Assembly: GCA_963693085.1 (NCBI GenBank)
Contig: OY856409.1
Span: forward strand, 664,793,591 to 664,857,590
From: Alisma plantago-aquatica
Lineage: Eukaryota; Streptophyta; Magnoliopsida; Alismatales; Alismataceae
Length of the DNA: 64,000 nt
Direction of reading: 5' to 3'
The notes under the pieces were generated by a model. The model saw nothing but the letters and a program-made list of their open reading frames with translations, searched no databases and was not told the origin of the DNA. This document shows positions 60,730 to 64,000 of the stretch, in pieces; the stretch's first letter is position 1; each line of letters opens with the position of its first letter. Both the position numbers and the translations under genes were made by a program.

Positions 60730-61710
60730 GTTAATCTCGGTCGAAAATATTGTCGACCGAGATACTCTCGGTCGACAATATTTTTGACCGAGGAGGACTT
60801 AGGATCACCTCTAGGGTCGGTTATAAACACCTCTAAGGCACCTCGGTCGACAAATTCGTCGACCGAATAAGAGCCAAATTTAACGTGTATAAGCACCTCT
60901 AGGGTCGGTTTTTCTCTTATAACCGACCCTTAAGGGCTCCTCGGTCGACAAATTGGTCGACCGAAAAGACCTCTAGGGTTTCACATAACATCATTATTAG
61001 GGTTGTGTAAGCACCTAAAACACTCCTCGGTCGACGAACTTATCGACCGAAAAAGAGTCAGATTTCACGTGTATAAGCACCTCTAGGGTCGATTTTTTCT
61101 TTATAACCGACCCTAAAACGCTCCTCGGTCGACAATTATTGTCGACCGACATGAATTTTCGATCCAATTTAGTTCACACATTCTCATTTGATGAATTTGT
61201 CGATCGAAAAGACCTCTAGGGTCGGTTATAAGGAAACAACTGACGCTACAAGTGCTTATACGAAGGAAATCTGGCACCTTTCGGTCGACGAATTTCTCGA
61301 CCGATAGATATCGGTCGACAAATTCATCGATCGAAAGGAGCCAGATTTCCTTCTTAGAAGCACCTCTAGGGTCGGTTTTTTCTTTATAACTGACTCTAAA
61401 GTCCTCTTCGGTCGACAATATTGTCGACCGAGATAAACTCAGGGTCAATTATAAGGAAAAAACTGACCCTAGAGGTGCTTATACGAAGGAAATCTTGCTC
61501 CTTCTCGGTCGACAAATTTGTCGACCGAAAGGGGCCAGATTTCCTTCGTATAAGCACTTGTAGCGTCGGTTTTTCCCTTATAACCGACCCTAGAGGTCTT
61601 TTCGGTCGACAAATTCGTAGACCAAAAATGTGTTTGAGTGTTTTTAAATAATACGACACGGGCACTGCTTATCTATAGCTTCGGTTTGTTTTGTTTAACC
61701 GACGCTACAT
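60730..61710. repeat. Subterminal-type palindrome array, right block
   Basis: The same two palindrome types as in the left block: GTCGACAA-type copies near 60,735, 60,767, 60,844, 60,941, 61,027, 61,124, 61,281, 61,309, 61,409, 61,506 and 61,602, again mostly 96-100 bp apart. A larger imperfect palindrome of about 80-bp arms is centred near 61,421. The block closes with ACACGGGCACTGCTTATC (61,656), a relative of the 57,440 unit in direct orientation. Confidence 0.9.
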
Positions 61711-61714
61711 GTTT

Positions 61715-62135
61715 TTCTCTAAGTGAAAAAGCCGAAACCCTTTCTTCCTCCCACAAAAACCTTTCTGTTCTATTTTTCTCTCCTGTGGCGCCGCGAAACC
61801 CTTGCTTTCTGGTGTCATTCCCGCCGCAAAGCCCTTGCCTCCTCTCTGTGAAGTCGTGCCACCTCTCCGCGCCGCCAAAGGATCGTGGTGTCCGGGCCGT
61901 TGCCACTCTCCACGCCGCAAAATAGAGCTTGTCGTTGCCGGAAAATAGAGCTCGCTGTCACCTCCAAATAGAGCTCGTCATTGTCGCCTCTCCACTCTTC
62001 CACGAAGGTCGCCGCCTCTCCGTGAAGGTCATCTCATCCTCCACGAAGGTCACCGCCATTTCCAAGCAAGTTCTCCGCTTGCGTTCCTTCGTTCCCGCCT
62101 TCCTTCGTTCCCGCCCGACGCCATGGTTGCGTCCA
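61715..62135 (+). other. GC/CT-rich block before the transposase gene
   Basis: A C/T-rich strand with TCCTCCCAC and CGCCGCCTCTCC-like repeats. Frames are open on both strands (61,638-61,925 plus, 61,673-62,155 minus), a sign of composition rather than coding. It may be the 5' leader of the transposase transcript. Confidence 0.4.
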
Positions 62136-62139
62136 GGTC

Positions 62140-62285
62140 CACTCTCGGTCGACAATTAGTCGATCGAGTGCCCACCTGCGCACAGCATCTAGGTCCACTC
62201 TCGGTCGACAAATTCGTCGAACGAGAGTGGACCTGGACGCTGCGCGCAGGTGGGCACTCAGTCGACTAATTATCGACCAAGATTG
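62140..62285. repeat. Third small palindrome cluster
   Basis: Three GTCGACAA/GTCGACTAA-type palindromes at about 62,146, 62,203 and 62,262, set in an inverted pair of a GTCCACTCTCGGTCGAC-like segment. Confidence 0.85.
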
Positions 62286-62984
62286 GACCTTCTCCTTATT
62301 TATGTGTGAGCTATAATTGTTTTAATCATATTTGTTGTAATTTTCACAAATAGTTATGAATATTATAATGATTTCAATCTTTGGACTGTTGGAAACGGCC
62401 TTACTTTGCTAATTTGAACAAGTATTTTTCATTTTATATGATTTGATAACCCAATAATAAAAACATGTCTTTTTTCATATGTAATAATTATATAAATTCT
62501 AGAAATTAATATGAGATTAGACATGTGTACTCTTAGATTGACACTTTAGGGTTGATGCATTTATATATTAACTTAGAAACCCATTCAAAATTTACTCATT
62601 AGGAGTAAACTTTGGATAGTCCCCGGTTTGGGACTATTTTTGGATATTTTAATCTCACTTAGGATGTACTTGTATAATGTATGTTTAGTTTTGTAGATTA
62701 TTTCAGTAGGATTTCTTCATTTGTTCTCTGGGTATATATGTGAGTGGTTATTTGCCATTTACGTCGGTGTACTTGGAGAACTTAGGGGAAATGCTGCTGA
62801 AATTTTCTTCAAAACTAAACATATACATTATACAGTTACTAGTGAGATTAAATATTAAAAAATGGGATAGGTGGTACACTTTAGTATATAAGTAATTAAC
62901 TTCCTATCAATAAAAACTTACAGATTATTATAGTATCAATATTAAACTATTAGTTTTATAATTAATTTTAATGTGATATAGAAA

Positions 62985-63194
62985 ATGGATCGAAGTTGGA
63001 TGTCTATCAAGAACTGTTGCAGTCCAGAGTTTGCCAAAGGTCTTGATGAATTTATCAGATTTGCTGAGGAACATAGGAAACTACCTACAGATAGGCTATA
63101 TTGTCCATGTAGAAATTGTTGTAACAATTTGAAAGTTGATACTGGTGAGGAAATTAAGAATCATGTCATATGCAATGGGATCATACAAGGTTAT
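62985..63194 (+). pseudogene. CACTA transposase (TNPD-type) N-terminal exon, disrupted
   Basis: From ATG 62,985: MDRSWMSIKN, SPEFAKGLDEFIRFAEEH, LYCPCRNCCNN and EEIKNHVICNGIIQGY. This is the transposase-associated domain (PF13963 type) with its MDRSWM start and conserved CPC-x2-C cysteines, which opens plant En/Spm TNPD proteins. The frame is cut after the GIIQGY block by an LTR retrotransposon at 63,195, so no transposase can be made from this copy. The catalytic domain would lie beyond the insertion, outside the window. The protein normally works with a DNA-binding partner at the subterminal repeats to excise the element. Confidence 0.93.
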
Positions 63195-64000
63195 TGTGAC
63201 GACACCCGCCATCATTTAAGATAACAAGCGTCGTCAGCAATAATAAAACATGCGGAAGCGATCGTTTGCAGCGGAATTACTGAAAATCACTAAAAATTAA
63301 AACCATTTATCAAAGAGATTCATTCACAGAAAAACTCTTTCATTTAGAACCAAAGTAAAACATTACATCCTGATTCATATATACATCTCATGTACTATTG
63401 CTTCTCGAGGAATACAAACATCAACTACTCTGTCTTAACTGTACACAGGTAGTATAAAACCCTCGAGGCTTAAAGCCAAAATCTCAGATCGAATCTTCAA
63501 AACATTACTCCTAGGACCCGAGAGTACAGAGACGACTCATAGGACTATCTATATACAACTTGACAACTCATATCCCCACCTGGGATTTACCGCTGTCCCT
63601 GCTACTGCTGCTCTTCCTCTGTAATAGGTTCTTTGCCTTTTCGTCGGCGGTTACCTAAAAATGTTAATCCCACGGGGGTGAGACAATTATAAAAATTGTC
63701 CCAACGAGAGATATAACTCTCCGCCAGAAACATTGTTATTGCTGATAATAGAATAACACTGAGCAGTAGAATTATATTTACTCAACAGCAGGTAAATCAT
63801 TGAATAAGATATACAGAGCAGTATTCTCTATGCAATCATTCCAATTATAACTTGATTAAGCAGCAAGTCATTCATTTAAGAAGGAATATGAAGAACATGT
63901 ATATCATTATCCAACAATGATATAATAGTCCATGTATCATCAACCATTGATTCTCGCAATTCAACCCTAAGCAAATATGCTACACGGCTGATTACATTTT
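63195..64000 (-). mobile_element. Long-LTR gypsy LTR, left end, runs off the window
   Basis: Starts TGTGACGACACCC directly inside the transposase exon; the putative duplication is GTTAT (63,190-63,194), not checkable here. The first 350 bp are colinear with the solo LTR at 1801 (AAGCGATC, AATTACTGAAAATCAC, GAGAGTACAGAGACGAC), so same family and orientation. Whether it is a solo LTR or a full element cannot be seen. Confidence 0.88.

Larger units (their letters stand above)
57251..63194 (+). mobile_element. CACTA (En/Spm-type) DNA transposon, 5' part
   Basis: The left terminus reads CACTAGTACAGAAATGGG, the standard CACTA terminal inverted repeat form, after a possible AAT target base triplet (57,248-57,250). 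It is followed by subterminal repeat blocks (57,287-58,430, 60,730-61,710 and 62,140-62,285), a tandem 123-bp repeat, a broken PF20167-type gene with TATA box, and at 62,985 the start of a TNPD-type transposase. The right end is outside the window or lost. The transposase exon is cut at 63,194 by an LTR retrotransposon. The 5.7 kb between terminus and transposase is unusually long. Reading all this as one element is an inference, since no second CACTA end was seen within the segment. Confidence 0.85.

Noticed and set aside
61638..62159. Cluster of open frames on both strands
   Set aside because: GC/CT-rich composition keeps several frames open at once; no domain, and it probably forms the transposase leader.
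57251..62285. Regular palindromes with about 98-bp spacing as a CRISPR-like array
   Set aside because: Spacers are themselves repeated, the context is a plant CACTA transposon, and there are no cas genes.

Overview
The window is plant nuclear DNA from an angiosperm with a repeat-rich genome. It holds one intact host gene, a multi-exon bHLH transcription factor with GT-AG introns, in a landscape of nested transposable elements. The LTR, PBS and coding-domain types are all plant-type (chromovirus and Athila-like Ty3/Gypsy, Ty1/Copia, L1-type LINE, CACTA/En-Spm). I cannot name the species. I saw no tRNA, rRNA, CRISPR or bacterial-style genes.

Left part (1-11,673): a Ty1/Copia pol fragment is cut by an LTR (863-6381), which is itself split by a 3.5-kb solo LTR (1801-5281). 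Beyond these lies a decayed gypsy gag/RNase H remnant (6387-8390) and unassigned AT-rich DNA.

Centre (11,679-29,087): a minus-strand Athila-like element with perfect CAACA target duplications and no recognisable pol carries, nested inside its gag-like ORF, a full-length plus-strand chromovirus (15,491-26,980, duplication GCTTG). LTR divergence sampled by eye agrees with this order: about 8% for the outer pair, about 4-5% for the nested pair.

Right-centre (31,776-46,162): a second chromovirus of the same family lies on the minus strand (duplication CATAC). A 3.1-kb solo LTR (duplication TCTAG) sits 15 bp beyond its duplication. The two chromoviruses have dead pol genes and share at least two frameshifts, which points to amplification of an already defective lineage by proteins supplied in trans.

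Gene island (about 48.3-51.7 kb): the bHLH62/78-like gene on the minus strand, seven coding exons, 541 codons, with TATA-like and poly(A)-like signals.

Right end (53.9-64 kb): an L1-type LINE remnant, then the 5' part of a CACTA transposon starting at 57,251. Its terminal region is very large and built of palindromes with a period near 97-100 bp. It encloses a broken PF20167-type gene with its own TATA box and leads to a TNPD-type transposase exon (62,985). That exon is disrupted by another minus-strand LTR (63,195) that runs off the window. The least ordinary structures are the CACTA palindrome array, the private short-motif arrays inside several LTRs, and the shared lesions of the two chromoviruses.
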